DNA of 64,000 bases from Oceanicaulis sp. BBD 1991-10 (GCA_001657295.1 LYSW01000025.1:1-64000), one strand, 5' to 3'; positions 25,620 to 35,221 are shown, counted from the stretch's first letter. A program made the numbers and translations. Notes: generated by a model not told the origin, from the sequence alone.

Positions 25620-25948
25620 GCGCACCCGCCCCGGGCACGGTCTTAAAAGCGCTGGACCAGATTCCAGATCCGGGCGGCGCGCCGGCGGACCATGATGCGA
25701 CGCCTATTCTGATCGTGCGCAGAGGCGAAACCGTGCGGGCCTATATCAATATCTGCCCGCATCAGGGCCGGCCGCTCTGCCTGCCTTCGGGCAAGACATT
25801 GATCAGCGAAGACCGCTTCATCGTCTGCCCGTTTCACGGCGCAAGCTTCGAGCTGGACACCGGCGCCGGAGCGGGCGGGCCCGGGGGCGGGGTCGGCTTG
25901 AAATCGGTCGCCGTGACCGTCAGGGACGGTCAGGTGATCGCAGCCTGA
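25616..25948 (+). CDS. Rieske [2Fe-2S] domain protein
   Basis: The 110-residue soluble protein has the two cluster-binding motifs CPHQG (Cys47, His49) and CPFHGASF (Cys71, His74), the spacing of Rieske ferredoxin-like proteins. There is no membrane helix or catalytic oxygenase domain, so it is probably an electron carrier. GTG 25616 lies in a GTGA overlap with the YciI stop; an ATG at 25586 is the alternative. The partner oxygenase could be encoded elsewhere; the di-iron desaturase at 23.5-24.3 kb is a speculative partner. Confidence 0.85.
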   Translation: MSAPAPGTVLKALDQIPDPGGAPADHDATPILIVRRGETVRAYINICPHQGRPLCLPSGKTLISEDRFIVCPFHGASFELDTGAGAGGPGGGVGLKSVAVTVRDGQVIAA

Positions 25949-25952
25949 TCGC

Positions 25953-26489
25953 CTAGTCGCCTGAGGCCGTTTGCGCCTGTGCGGTCCGGACCGCCGCGCG
26001 CAGCGCCTCAATCACCGCAGGCTCGGTCTGAACGACGCAGAAGCGCCCGTCGCGGAAGCGAAACGCGCCGGTCAATCCCTCGCGATCGAAGCCGGCGACC
26101 AGGTTATGGCGCAGGAAGTCGGCCACGGCGCCGTCGAACGCCACACGATCGTCCAGGCTCAAATCCGGCGTGCGGATGATGGCTTCTCCGGTTTCGCCAT
26201 CGATATTCCACGCAGCGTGCACGCGCGCGTCCGCCCCGCGCGAGGCGAACGCGGTCCCGTCAGGCAGCGCCTGGGAGAAGCCCTCGTCGCCCGCCGCGCA
26301 GACATCGCGCGCCGCGATTGCGAGCGGGTCCAGCCTTTCCGCTTCACCGGTCTCCGGCTGCGGCGCCGGCTCGGTCGCCTCGGCGGCGGCCTCGACAGGC
26401 GGCGTTTCCGGCTCGGCCTCCGGCGCCTCGGCGCAGGCGGCCAGCAAAAGCACGAATGCGGAGGGTGCTAGCAAACGCAAAGCGGTCAT
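25953..26489 (-). CDS. hypothetical lipoprotein
   Basis: The 178-residue product has a lipoprotein signal (ALRLLAPSAFVLLLAAC), an acidic Glu/Pro/Ala-rich linker of about 40 residues, and a globular domain with two cysteines (DVCAAGDEG and GRFCVVQ) that may form a disulfide. I do not recognise the domain. It is probably anchored to the outer membrane, facing the periplasm. It converges with the Rieske gene. The 132 bp upstream show only GC-rich hairpins. Confidence 0.65.
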   Translation of the reverse strand: MTALRLLAPSAFVLLLAACAEAPEAEPETPPVEAAAEATEPAPQPETGEAERLDPLAIAARDVCAAGDEGFSQALPDGTAFASRGADARVHAAWNIDGETGEAIIRTPDLSLDDRVAFDGAVADFLRHNLVAGFDREGLTGAFRFRDGRFCVVQTEPAVIEALRAAVRTAQAQTASGD

Positions 26490-26621
26490 GACGAAATCCC
26501 CATTCATCCGGTCGCGGCGACGACGCGCCGGTCGGGCGCTCCTTTAGCGGCCCGGGGCAGCCGGGAAAAGGGTGCGGCGCTCTCTGTCACGGAAGGATCA
26601 TGAAAGCCGGCCGCATCCAGC

Positions 26622-27359
26622 CTAGCGCTTGAAGAAGGCCTGGGCCTCGCGGACCAGGGCGTCGCGTGCGCTGGCGACGATTTTCGCGCCTTTTTCCGCG
26701 GTGGCGCCGGAGGGATCGGATCCGATCCGGCCATCGGCGAAGCGCGCTCGATAATCCGCGGCGTCGGCGAAGCCGCCTTCGGGCGCGATCTTGGGGTTCA
26801 GGGTTACAGTCTTCACCGCGGCCGGGTAGGCGTAATAGGTCACCGAGATTTCCGAAGCGGTGGCGTGGCTGCCGTCCGCGACCGGGAAGATCGAGCGGCA
26901 AACCTCCATCACGCCGGGCAATTCCCACCAATTGGCCAGCTTGAGCCGGTAGGGACACGGATCGGCGTCGAGCGACCAGCCCGCATAGCTTTCAGCGAAC
27001 GCCGCCTGAATGGTCGCGATATTGCCGCCATGGCCGTTGAGGAAGTAGATCCGTTCAAAGCCGTGCCGGTGCAGGCTGTCGATCCAGTCGCAAATCGCCG
27101 CGATCATGGTGGAGGGACGAAGCGTCATCGAGCCGGGAAAGCCCAAATGATGCTGGGCGACGCCGACATTGAAGGTCGGCCCGATCAACAAGCCGCCGGC
27201 CTCGCCTGCTTCATGGGCGATGATTTCGGGGCAAATGGCGTCGGTGCCCACCAGCCCGTTGGGGCCATGCTGTTCGGTGGACCCGATCGGGATGATGATC
27301 CCCTTCGAGCCCTCCAGATACGCCTCGACTTCCGGCCAGGATGCGGTGTGCAAAAGCAT
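26622..27359 (-). CDS. creatininase family amidohydrolase
   Basis: The 245-residue protein matches the creatininase / MftE / FAPy-deformylase family: IIPIGSTEQHGPNGLVGTDAI (metal-binding Glu, His and Asp), GVAQHHLGFPGS, FLNGHGGN and DGSHATASEIS. These residues bind two divalent metals and hydrolyse a cyclic amide or formamide. The true substrate cannot be chosen among creatinine, formamidopyrimidine intermediates or peptides, and no mycofactocin genes are nearby. ATG 27359 is chosen because an upstream extension has no family match. Confidence 0.88.
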   Translation of the reverse strand: MLLHTASWPEVEAYLEGSKGIIIPIGSTEQHGPNGLVGTDAICPEIIAHEAGEAGGLLIGPTFNVGVAQHHLGFPGSMTLRPSTMIAAICDWIDSLHRHGFERIYFLNGHGGNIATIQAAFAESYAGWSLDADPCPYRLKLANWWELPGVMEVCRSIFPVADGSHATASEISVTYYAYPAAVKTVTLNPKIAPEGGFADAADYRARFADGRIGSDPSGATAEKGAKIVASARDALVREAQAFFKR

Positions 27360-27474
27360 GACGGGGCTCCTTAGCCGGATCGACCCGTGCACAGGACAGC
27401 ATGTCGCACCCCCTGGCAAGCTGATCGGTCAGGATCAAGGGTCGGGCTCTTTGAGTTCGAAGGCGATGGCTGTC

Positions 27475-28002
27475 CTAGACCAGACCCGACCGCCGCTTGA
27501 ACTTGTCGAGATAGAGCGTCTGATCCGGCGTCGGGTCGGGGCACCGTTCCACGGCCGCGGCGATCAATCCGCAAAGGTCGGCCAGCGCCGCCTTGTCGAC
27601 GCTTTGCGCCAGCTTGTCGGTGAGTTTGTTCACGGCGTTGATCGGATCTTTCAGGACGCTGAGATGCCAGATCGCGCGGGCGAGCAAGGCGTGGGCGAAC
27701 GCTTCATCGATCTCAAACAGGCGAACCATGTCCGCCTCGATCGCAGCCTTCTGCGCCGCGCTCACTTCGCCCGCGCACTTCGCTGCGCCATATAGGAGCG
27801 CAGCTGCAAGCTCGCGCGGATCGTCGATGACGTCGACGCCCTGCTTGCCCGCCTTTTGCTTGAAGCGCATTTTGCGCGGCAGGTTCGCCAGGCCTTCTGC
27901 GGCGTCGGCGATTTCGCGCGCGGCGCGGCCTGCCTGCTGAATGCGCCAGATCAGCATGCCGACGCCGCCCAGAACGCCCAAAATCGCTAGCAGCATGCCC
28001 AT
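27475..28002 (-). CDS. hypothetical membrane-anchored protein
   Basis: The 175-residue protein has an N-terminal transmembrane helix (MLLAILGVLGGVGMLIW) and an all-helical cytoplasmic-looking domain that includes IDDPRELAAALLYGAAKCAGEVSAAQK and AHALLARAIWHLS. The pattern is faintly like TerB-type helical domains but I do not assign it. It is divergent from acsA with 127 bp between. Confidence 0.6.
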   Translation of the reverse strand: MGMLLAILGVLGGVGMLIWRIQQAGRAAREIADAAEGLANLPRKMRFKQKAGKQGVDVIDDPRELAAALLYGAAKCAGEVSAAQKAAIEADMVRLFEIDEAFAHALLARAIWHLSVLKDPINAVNKLTDKLAQSVDKAALADLCGLIAAAVERCPDPTPDQTLYLDKFKRRSGLV

Positions 28003-28129
28003 GAGCCTCTCCCTTCAGGCGAGTATGGCGGCCGCCGGTCAGCCCCGCAATCATCGCTTCGCGGACCTTGCGCCGCACCGCCTCCGCGCGCCATCCTGAT
28101 CAAAGCCGACAGCATGGGAGGAGGACGCC

Positions 28130-30073
28130 ATGGCCGACGCGATCATCGAGACGCCGGACAATTTCGCGGACGCCCGGATCAACGCCGAGCGTTATCAGGC
28201 GATGTATCGCCGCTCCCTCCTGGAGCCGGACGCCTTCTGGCGCGACGAGATGCGGCGCGTCGACTGGATCACTGAGCCGACGAAGATTTCAGACGTCTCG
28301 TTCGCCAAGGATGATCTGCACATTCGCTGGTTTGAGGACGGGGTTCTTAATGTCAGCGCCAATTGCATCGACCGCCACCTGCCCGAGCGCGCCAACAAGG
28401 TCGCCATTTTGTGGGAAGGCGATAATCCGGCCTATCACCACGCCATCACCTACGCCCAGCTGTTCAACCATGTCTGCCGCTTCGCCAACGAGCTCAAAGC
28501 CATCGGCGTGACAAAGGGCGACCGGGTCACGCTCTACATGCCGATGATCCCGGAGGCGGCCTACGCCATGCTGGCCTGTGCGCGCATCGGCGCGGTGCAT
28601 TCAGTGGTCTTCGGCGGGTTTTCACCCGAGGCGCTGGCCGGCCGGCTCACCGATTGTCAAAGCGAATTCATCGTCACCGCCGATCAGGGCGTGCGCGGCG
28701 GCAAAGGCGTGCCTTTAAAAGCCAATGTGGACAAGGCGATCGAGATCGCCGGCGGGGTCAAGGCCGTGCTTTGCATCCGCCACACGGGCGCCGAGATCGG
28801 CTGGGTGGAGGGCCGGGACCATTGGCACCATGAATTGGCGTTGACCGTCGACGCCCACTGCGCGCCGGAGCCGATGAAGGCGGAAGATCCGCTCTTCATC
28901 CTGTATACGTCGGGCTCCACCGGAAAGCCCAAGGGCGTGCTGCACACCACGGGCGGCTATCTGGTCTGGGCCTCGATGACGTGTGACTACACCTTCGATC
29001 TTAAAGATAGCGACGTCTTCTGGTGCACGGCCGATGTCGGCTGGGTCACCGGCCACAGCTATATCGTCTACGGCCCGCTGGCCAACGGCGCGACGACGCT
29101 GATGTTTGAAGGCGTGCCCACCTATCCGGGCCCGGACCGCTTCTGGCGCATCGTCGCCAAGCATAAGGTGACGACGCTTTACACCGCGCCGACCGCGATC
29201 CGCGCTCTGATGCGCGAAGGCGAGGCGCCGGTGAAACGGCACGACCGCTCGTCGCTGCGCCTTCTGGGCACGGTGGGCGAACCGATCAATCCGGAGGCCT
29301 GGCGCTGGTATCATGAGGTGGTGGGGGAGACGCGCTGCCCCATCGTGGACACATGGTGGCAGACCGAGACCGGCGGCCATCTCATCACGCCCTTGCCCGG
29401 CGCCCATGGCCTCAAGCCCGGCTCGGCGAGCTTTCCGATGTTCGGCATCCGCCCGGCCTTGGTGGATGCTGAGGGCAAGCGCCTGCCCGATGAAGGCGAG
29501 GTGGAAGGCAATCTGGTGCTTCTGGGCAGCTGGCCCGGCCAGATGCGCACGGTGTACGGCGACCATCAGCGCTTCATCGACACCTATTTCTCCACTTATG
29601 AGGGCATGTATTTCACCGGCGACGGCGCCCGGCGCGACAGGGATGGCTATTGGTGGATCACCGGCCGGGTGGACGATGTGCTCAACGTCTCCGGTCACCG
29701 CCTCGGCACGGCGGAGATCGAAAGCGCCCTGGTCGCCCATGAGCTGGTCGCGGAAGCCGCGGTGGTGGGCTATCCGCACGATATCAAAGGCCAGGGCATC
29801 TATTGCTTCGTGACTCTGGTCGCCGGGCTGGAGCCGACGGACCAGACCGCCAAGAATCTTAAAGCCCATGTCCGCCAGGAGATCGGACCGGTCGCCACGC
29901 CGGACATCCTCCAATTCGCACCGGGCCTGCCCAAAACCCGTTCCGGCAAGATCATGCGCCGCATCCTGCGCAAGATTGCAGAGGGCGAGTTCGACAAGCT
30001 GGGCGATGTCTCAACCCTGGCCGACCCGGGTGTCGTCGACGAATTGATCGCAGGGCGCAAAGCCGCGGGGTGA
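28130..30073 (+). CDS. acsA: acetyl-coenzyme A synthetase
   Basis: The 647-residue enzyme activates acetate to acetyl-CoA via acetyl-AMP. Seen: the adenylate-forming P-loop [81 protein letters not shown] and the C-terminal [17 protein letters not shown], whose lysine is the known reversible acetylation site. Length is typical for Acs. A strong GGAGGA ribosome site precedes the ATG. It follows no operon partner; the three-gene cassette starts 66 bp downstream. Confidence 0.96.
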   Translation: MADAIIETPDNFADARINAERYQAMYRRSLLEPDAFWRDEMRRVDWITEPTKISDVSFAKDDLHIRWFEDGVLNVSANCIDRHLPERANKVAILWEGDNPAYHHAITYAQLFNHVCRFANELKAIGVTKGDRVTLYMPMIPEAAYAMLACARIGAVHSVVFGGFSPEALAGRLTDCQSEFIVTADQGVRGGKGVPLKANVDKAIEIAGGVKAVLCIRHTGAEIGWVEGRDHWHHELALTVDAHCAPEPMKAEDPLFILYTSGSTGKPKGVLHTTGGYLVWASMTCDYTFDLKDSDVFWCTADVGWVTGHSYIVYGPLANGATTLMFEGVPTYPGPDRFWRIVAKHKVTTLYTAPTAIRALMREGEAPVKRHDRSSLRLLGTVGEPINPEAWRWYHEVVGETRCPIVDTWWQTETGGHLITPLPGAHGLKPGSASFPMFGIRPALVDAEGKRLPDEGEVEGNLVLLGSWPGQMRTVYGDHQRFIDTYFSTYEGMYFTGDGARRDRDGYWWITGRVDDVLNVSGHRLGTAEIESALVAHELVAEAAVVGYPHDIKGQGIYCFVTLVAGLEPTDQTAKNLKAHVRQEIGPVATPDILQFAPGLPKTRSGKIMRRILRKIAEGEFDKLGDVSTLADPGVVDELIAGRKAAG

Positions 30074-30139
30074 GCTGAGAATACGACCTGTGATTTAATA
30101 CTGGATTGACGTTTCACCCTGTGTTTGCATCATGGGGGC

Positions 30140-30538
30140 ATGCCTGGTTCCGGTCCTGATCCGAAAGACGTTCTGGTCAGTCCGCTGGCGGACCTGATCC
30201 GCGAGACCGGGGTCGCCGTGGCCGAAGCGCATGGCGCCCTAGGGGCGGCTAATCTGGAGCTGGTCCGGAACACGCCTGATGAGCTCAAGGTTCTGGGCTG
30301 GACGCCTGCCTGGTTCGAGCTGGCGGAGGTGGAGGCCGAGATCAGCCTCGCCTTCCATGTAGAGGAAAGCCAAGCCAGCGAGTCCGGAGGCAAGCGCCGC
30401 TGGCGGCTGCTTGCAGCCCCGCACAACGCCAAATACCAGAACGCCTTCAAGTATTCCGCAGAGGGCCGCAGCAAGGTCACGGTGAAATTCGCCGCGGCGC
30501 CGCCGCCGACCGCACTACAGCCGGACACGGAGGATTAA
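30140..30538 (+). CDS. cassette protein A, DUF2589-like core, unknown function
   Basis: The 132-residue protein has an N-terminal helix (VSPLADLIRETGVAVAEAHGAL), then LGWTPAWFELAEVEAEISLAF and a C-terminal KYSAEGRSKVTVKFAAAPPP. These three blocks align in order with protein C of the same cluster (NVPFAEMVQKLALAVAEG, LGFYPSFYQVTTAEVEVKMAIS, KYSYSQEGSSRLYFKMAPTPPP), so the two are paralogues. The pattern resembles DUF2589, from memory and without a search. A TTGACG at 30106 could be the -35 of a promoter starting close to ATG 30140; a TTG at 30125 is an alternative start. It heads a same-strand three-gene unit. Confidence 0.6.
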   Translation: MPGSGPDPKDVLVSPLADLIRETGVAVAEAHGALGAANLELVRNTPDELKVLGWTPAWFELAEVEAEISLAFHVEESQASESGGKRRWRLLAAPHNAKYQNAFKYSAEGRSKVTVKFAAAPPPTALQPDTED

Positions 30539-30541
30539 GCG

Positions 30542-31345
30542 ATGGCGCGCCGGCCCAGACCTCCGACTCTGACCAATTTGACGGCGGCGCGCGACCTCAT
30601 CTCCATCAATCCGGAGGCGATCCCGGACCCGCGCGAGCGGCAACGGTTCGAATTGCTGCAGGGCCAGTTGCGCGCCCAGGCCGTGGAGGCGGAGAAATCG
30701 CTCAGGGAGCTTGACCGCCAGAAGGCCCAGAGCGACCAACTGCGCAAGGATCTGACCGCCGCGCGGCGCGAAGCGCGAACCGCGGGCGACCGCGCCGCCG
30801 CCCTGTCCGCCCAGGTCGCGCAATCGCGGACCCTGAACCGGGAGCTGGATCAGGTTCGCCGGCAGAACACCCAGCTTCAGCGCACGATCGAGACGCGCGA
30901 CGCCTCCATCACGCAGCTGCAGTCCGAGCGTCGCGATCTCGATGTGCGGATCGCCGCCTTGCAGGCCGGCGCGGAGCGCGTGGCGGTTCTCGATCGCGAT
31001 CTCGCCGCGCTTCGCGCCGATCTGGCGGCCCGCGACGCTCTGATCGAAACCCTTCAGGAACAGGCGCACGCCCCAGGCGCGGCGCAGGCTGGAGCTACGA
31101 AAGAGCCCAAGGCGCTGATCGAGATGCTGCACCGGGACCTGACCGAGTTGAGCGCTGCGGAAGGCGGCGCCTTCGCTCTCGATGATGTGGAGATCGATCT
31201 TGTCGCCCCGCTCGATGTGGAGAGCGACCGGGCGGTGATGCGCTTCAATCCCGCCGCCCTGAGCGCGCCGGAAGGCGCGTCGCGCATACGATTTCGTCTC
31301 ACCCGCAATGCGCAGATCCGCGCCACGGATGAGGAGGCGGATTAA
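30542..31345 (+). CDS. cassette protein B, coiled coil plus shared core, unknown function
   Basis: The 267-residue protein is a long coiled coil from about 35 to 185, rich in Arg, Glu, Gln and Leu heptads (for example ELDQVRRQNTQLQRTIETRD). A short C-terminal domain follows with FALDDVEIDLVAPLDVESD and ASRIRFRLTRNAQI. That end mirrors the strand pairs of proteins A and C (FELAEVEAEISLAF and GRSKVTVKF). It starts 3 bp after gene A stops, with GGAGG inside the end of gene A. No signal peptide or membrane segment is seen, so it is likely a cytoplasmic scaffold; function is unknown. Confidence 0.62.
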   Translation: MARRPRPPTLTNLTAARDLISINPEAIPDPRERQRFELLQGQLRAQAVEAEKSLRELDRQKAQSDQLRKDLTAARREARTAGDRAAALSAQVAQSRTLNRELDQVRRQNTQLQRTIETRDASITQLQSERRDLDVRIAALQAGAERVAVLDRDLAALRADLAARDALIETLQEQAHAPGAAQAGATKEPKALIEMLHRDLTELSAAEGGAFALDDVEIDLVAPLDVESDRAVMRFNPAALSAPEGASRIRFRLTRNAQIRATDEEAD

Positions 31346-31347
31346 CC

Positions 31348-31363
31348 GGCCGCGTCCGCGGCC
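31348..31363 (+). promoter_or_regulatory. stem-loop between cassette genes B and C
   Basis: GGCCGCG and CGCGGCC face each other across 2 bases in the 40-bp gap. It has no T run. It could slow decay or limit read-through and so change the ratio of protein C to A and B. Confidence 0.3.
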
Positions 31364-31385
31364 ACGACGCTGAAAGGAGCCCCCC

Positions 31386-31910
31386 ATGAGCGTTGGACAG
31401 GAACTCTTAAACGTACCTTTCGCGGAGATGGTGCAGAAGCTTGCGCTCGCCGTGGCGGAAGGCCAGACCAAGCTGGACACCAACTCCACCGAGGTCGCCA
31501 AATTCATGGCGACGACAGACATCAAGCTGCCCGGCATCAAGACGTCGGATCCGGATGTCACCGTGCCGCTGATCGCCCTGGGATTTTATCCCAGCTTTTA
31601 TCAGGTCACGACCGCCGAGGTTGAAGTGAAGATGGCGATCTCCATGACCAAGACTCGGGAGACCAGCGCGTCGCTGAGCGTGAAAGGCGGATGGGGTCCC
31701 GTCTCCGCGCAGGTGAATGCGTCCTACGCGTCGAAATACAGCTATAGCCAGGAAGGCTCTTCGCGCCTGTATTTCAAAATGGCGCCCACGCCGCCGCCGG
31801 CCTTGCTGGAAGCCTATGTCCAGGCCCTGATCGAAGAGCGCAAAAAGCCATTGGAGCAGGCGATCCCGGAAGACAATCCAGCACCGGCCCCAAGCCCGGC
31901 GCCGAACTGA
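31386..31910 (+). CDS. cassette protein C, DUF2589-like, unknown function
   Basis: The 174-residue protein begins SVGQELLNVPFAEMVQKLAL, then VTVPLIALGFYPSFYQVTTA, EVEVKMAISMTKT, a Ser/Thr/Gly-rich beta region and SRLYFKMAPTPPPALLEAYVQAL, ending in a Pro/Ala-rich tail. The order VPL, hydrophobic-P, EVEVKM and the beginning GQEL...PF strongly recall DUF2589 proteins, a family with no known function. It is preceded by an AAAGGAG ribosome site and follows gene B by 40 bp. Paralogy with protein A is visible by eye. Confidence 0.65.
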   Translation: MSVGQELLNVPFAEMVQKLALAVAEGQTKLDTNSTEVAKFMATTDIKLPGIKTSDPDVTVPLIALGFYPSFYQVTTAEVEVKMAISMTKTRETSASLSVKGGWGPVSAQVNASYASKYSYSQEGSSRLYFKMAPTPPPALLEAYVQALIEERKKPLEQAIPEDNPAPAPSPAPN

Positions 31911-32038
31911 TCGTAACCCGGAAGGCCGCGTAAAACCCCAATTATTGCGGGCGCTATTGCGCCGCAGCAAATCATGTTGCATGCGCGAAGAAACAGACTA
32001 TCTACCGCGACGAAATCGATTCGCCGCGGAGCTTTGCT

Positions 32039-32704
32039 GTGCCATTCATTCCTTATGCTGTCGGCGCCTTCATGCTGCTGCCTTTCGCCATCTGGGCGGG
32101 GCTTTTCATGCTGTTTCCGGGGCCCAAGCCCGGCATTACGGACTCTCCGATGATTGCGGCGCTGGTGGCGGTGTCTCTGCCGTTGGCGCTGTTTCATTAC
32201 ATCGCGGCGCTGGGCTATATCGCCAATTCCATGGCGGGCCGCGCGGGTGAGGAATTGCCGGTCTGGCGTCCGGCGCGCCTTCTCCAGCGCGCCATGGCGC
32301 CGCTCAGCGCGATGCTGGCGCTCGCCGCGATGAGCGCGCTTCACGTGATCGGCGAGAGCCTGTTCGCGGTCGCCGCCGTGGGCGCGGCGGGCCTGTTCAT
32401 GTCGGCGGTTATGGCGGTGGCCCGCCGACCGCGCCGCAGCGCGGCCGTGATGGCCGCGCCGGGTCAATGGGTGCGACGGGGCGTTTATGCGCTCAGCACG
32501 GCGGTCACCCGGCTGCCGGTCATCGGCCGCTTCTGGCGCGAGCTGGCGGCCAATCCCGACCGCGCCGCGCCGCTGGTGCTGATCAACACCGCCCTGGGCC
32601 TGGCCTTGATCGCGGTCGTGTTCGGTTTCTCGGCCCTGGTCGTGCCCGCGATGATCGCGGCGCCGCTGATCTTCTTCCTGATGATGAGCCTGGCGGCGGA
32701 CTGA
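32039..32704 (+). CDS. hypothetical multi-pass membrane protein
   Basis: The 221-residue protein has about five hydrophobic segments: 5-27, 40-64, 88-110, 112-128 and 188-220, with a basic loop [11 protein letters not shown] between the fourth and fifth. No enzyme motif is seen. The start is GTG 32039; the first ATG is well inside the first helix. The 128 bp upstream hold an AT-rich stretch and a weak hairpin but no clear promoter. It does not seem part of the DUF2589-like cassette. Confidence 0.6.
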   Translation: MPFIPYAVGAFMLLPFAIWAGLFMLFPGPKPGITDSPMIAALVAVSLPLALFHYIAALGYIANSMAGRAGEELPVWRPARLLQRAMAPLSAMLALAAMSALHVIGESLFAVAAVGAAGLFMSAVMAVARRPRRSAAVMAAPGQWVRRGVYALSTAVTRLPVIGRFWRELAANPDRAAPLVLINTALGLALIAVVFGFSALVVPAMIAAPLIFFLMMSLAAD

Positions 32705-32824
32705 CCCCGGAAGTCCCGGCCGCCGCCACATCCCCCAATCTCGACAGGGTGAACAGCGTTCGCCTATCCTCTCCTGATCGGGCGAAGAGCGCACAGCGCC
32801 GCGCCATACGGGGAGGACGAGACG

Positions 32825-34060
32825 ATGGGCCATTTGCGCATCGCCGGATCAGCGCTGGTCGGCGCGGTCCTTTTGGCGGCCTGCGGCGGCGAGCCGGACG
32901 GCCGGGACGTGTCCGGCTTTGACCGAGCGTATCAAGACACGCTGATGGAAGCCTTGCTGGACGCCCGGCCGGGCGATGTCATCGAGATTCCCGCCGGCGA
33001 GTTTCTCATTGAGCGCGGCCTGTCCCTGGCCAATGTGGACGGGGTCACCATTCGCGGCGCCGGGATGGAGCAGACCATCCTGTCCTTCGCCGAGCAGCGT
33101 CAGGGCGCGGAAGGCCTGCTGGTCTCCGGCTCGGATGATTTCACGATCGAAAATCTCGCCATCGAGGACACGATCGGCGATGCGCTGAAGATCACCGACG
33201 GGACCAATATCATCATTCGCGGCGTGCGCATCGAGTGGACCAACGGGCCCTCGACCGACAACGGCGCCTATGCGCTCTATCCGGTTCAGAGCACCAATGT
33301 CCTGATCGAAGACAGCGTGGCGATCGGCGCCTCGGACGCCGGCATCTATGTGGGCCAGTCGGACAATATCATCGTCCGCAACAACCGCGCCGAATTCAAT
33401 GTCGCCGGCATCGAGATCGAAAACTCCCGCAATGCGGACGTCTACGGCAATGTGGCGGCCAACAATACCGGCGGCATTTTGGTCTTCGACATGCCGCACC
33501 TGCCCCGGCCGGGTTTCGGCACGCGGGTCTTCGACAATGACGTCTATGAGAACAACACCGCCAATTTCGCCCATGCCGGCACGGCCGTGGCCAGCGTTCC
33601 CGCCGGCACCGGCATGCTGGTCAATGCGGGCGATGGGATTGAAGTCTTCGACAATCGCTTCCGCGACAATCGCACCGCCCATGTCATCATCTCCTCCTTT
33701 TTCTCCTCCGGCTGGGACGGCGTGCAGCTGAGCGAGGATTACGATCCTTATCCGGAAGCCATTTTCATCGGCGCCAACAGTTTCGAAGGCGGCGGCGGCA
33801 ATCCGGACGGACTGGAATTGCAGGCGCTTCGGATCGCCAAATTCGGACCGACCGGGCGCTTCCCGCCGGTGGTCTGGGACGGGTTCGCGGACGCCAACAA
33901 GATGGTCGACGGCGTCTTGCCGGAGGCGATGCGCATCTGTGTCGACGCGGTCGAGGTCTTAAACGCCGACCTGCCCAATGACGCGGCGGACGCCCGGCTG
34001 GAAGGCGACGCCCATCGCTGCCGCCTGCCGCGCCTGACGCCGGTCGCGCTGGAGCTCTGA
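32825..34060 (+). CDS. parallel beta-helix repeat lipoprotein
   Basis: The 411-residue protein has a lipoprotein signal (LVGAVLLAACGG) and repeated about 22-residue right-handed beta-helix turns between 50 and 300: VDGVTIRGAG, SDDFTIENLAIEDT, GTNIIIRGVRIEWTNG, STNVLIEDSVAIGASDAGIYVG, SDNIIVRNNRAEFNVAGIEIE and SRNADVYGNVAANNTGGILVF. It matches the pattern of the TIGR03805-type proteins, which are known to sit next to the diheme cytochrome type encoded directly downstream. It probably binds or processes a polysaccharide or acts with the cytochrome; no reaction is established. The two genes abut with no intergenic space. Confidence 0.85.
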   Translation: MGHLRIAGSALVGAVLLAACGGEPDGRDVSGFDRAYQDTLMEALLDARPGDVIEIPAGEFLIERGLSLANVDGVTIRGAGMEQTILSFAEQRQGAEGLLVSGSDDFTIENLAIEDTIGDALKITDGTNIIIRGVRIEWTNGPSTDNGAYALYPVQSTNVLIEDSVAIGASDAGIYVGQSDNIIVRNNRAEFNVAGIEIENSRNADVYGNVAANNTGGILVFDMPHLPRPGFGTRVFDNDVYENNTANFAHAGTAVASVPAGTGMLVNAGDGIEVFDNRFRDNRTAHVIISSFFSSGWDGVQLSEDYDPYPEAIFIGANSFEGGGGNPDGLELQALRIAKFGPTGRFPPVVWDGFADANKMVDGVLPEAMRICVDAVEVLNADLPNDAADARLEGDAHRCRLPRLTPVALEL

Positions 34061-35221
34061 ATGCGGATCCTCCTCGCGGCGCTCGCCGGCCTGGCCCTGG
34101 CGGCCTGCACCGCAGGCGAGGTCGACCTGGGCCCCGCGCCCGAGCCGCCAACCCCGCAGAGCTTCGCCGACGGCTGGCCCCGCGCCCTGTCCGAGTGGGG
34201 TCAGCTGGCCGCCGGCGGCGGCGTGCTGGTGCTGGGCGAGGAGGTGACCGCCTATGATCTCAACACGGCTTTATTCACCGACGACGCGCTGAAGCTGCGC
34301 ACGGTCTGGCTGCCGGACGGTGCGGATCCGGCCGCCTATCACGCGCGCGAGGTCTTCGACTTTCCCAACGGCACGGTGATCACCAAGACCTTCTATTATC
34401 CGCGCGCCGGACGAAGCTTCGCCCGGGTGAGCGGGGATGGCGAGCCGATGGCTCATTTTACGGGAGACCGCCTGGATCTTACACAGGTCCGCCTGATAGA
34501 GACCCGTATCCTGGTGCGGCGCGGCCTCAGCTGGGACGCCGTGTCCTACCAGTGGAACGACGCGCAGACCGACGCCGTGCTGGCCCGGACCGGCGCCTTC
34601 GTCGACTTGACCCTGGTCAGCGCCGCAGGCGGCGACGAGCGCCTCGACTATCTCATCCCCAACACCAATCAATGCGCCAATTGCCATATCACCGACACGG
34701 CCGACGAGCGCGGCGTGCGTCCCATCGGCCCCAAAGCGCGCCATCTCAATCGCGATTTCGCCTATTCGGATGGCCCGGCCAATCAACTCGCGCGCTGGGT
34801 CGGCGCCGGCCTGCTCGCCGGCGCGCCGGAGGATGCGCCCGCCGCGCCGGCCTGGACCGGCGGCGTGCCGGCGTCCGAACTGGCGCTGGAGGCGGCGGCG
34901 CGCGCCTATCTGGACATTAATTGCGCCCATTGCCATTCGCGCACCGGGCAGGCGGACACGTCCGGCCTCTATCTGGAGCCCTGGGAGCCCGCCAGCGCCA
35001 ATCTGGGCCTGTGCAAGCCGCCGATCGCCGCCGGGAGGGGCGCCGGGAACCGCCTGTATTCCATTGTCCCAGGCGAGCCGGACGCCTCAATCTTCACCTA
35101 CCGCATGGAATCGACCGGCGCCGATATCATGATGCCGGAGCTCGGCCGGTCCTCAGTGCATGAACAGGGCGTGGCGCTGATCGCAGCCTGGATTGATCAG
35201 ATGGCGGGAGGGTGCGGTTAA
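34061..35221 (+). CDS. SO2930-like diheme c-type cytochrome lipoprotein
   Basis: The 386-residue protein has a lipoprotein signal (LALAACTAG) and two CxxCH haem c sites, CANCH at 205-209 and CAHCH at 288-292. The block ARHLNRDFAYSDGPANQLARW between them and the N-terminal NTALFTDDALKLRTVWLPDG are typical of the family first named from Shewanella SO2930 and Hyphomonas HNE_0200. An axial Met may lie in DIMMPELG near the end. It is expected in the periplasm, moving electrons for an unknown redox step. It forms a two- or three-gene unit with the beta-helix protein upstream and the small lipoprotein downstream. Confidence 0.85.
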   Translation: MRILLAALAGLALAACTAGEVDLGPAPEPPTPQSFADGWPRALSEWGQLAAGGGVLVLGEEVTAYDLNTALFTDDALKLRTVWLPDGADPAAYHAREVFDFPNGTVITKTFYYPRAGRSFARVSGDGEPMAHFTGDRLDLTQVRLIETRILVRRGLSWDAVSYQWNDAQTDAVLARTGAFVDLTLVSAAGGDERLDYLIPNTNQCANCHITDTADERGVRPIGPKARHLNRDFAYSDGPANQLARWVGAGLLAGAPEDAPAAPAWTGGVPASELALEAAARAYLDINCAHCHSRTGQADTSGLYLEPWEPASANLGLCKPPIAAGRGAGNRLYSIVPGEPDASIFTYRMESTGADIMMPELGRSSVHEQGVALIAAWIDQMAGGCG

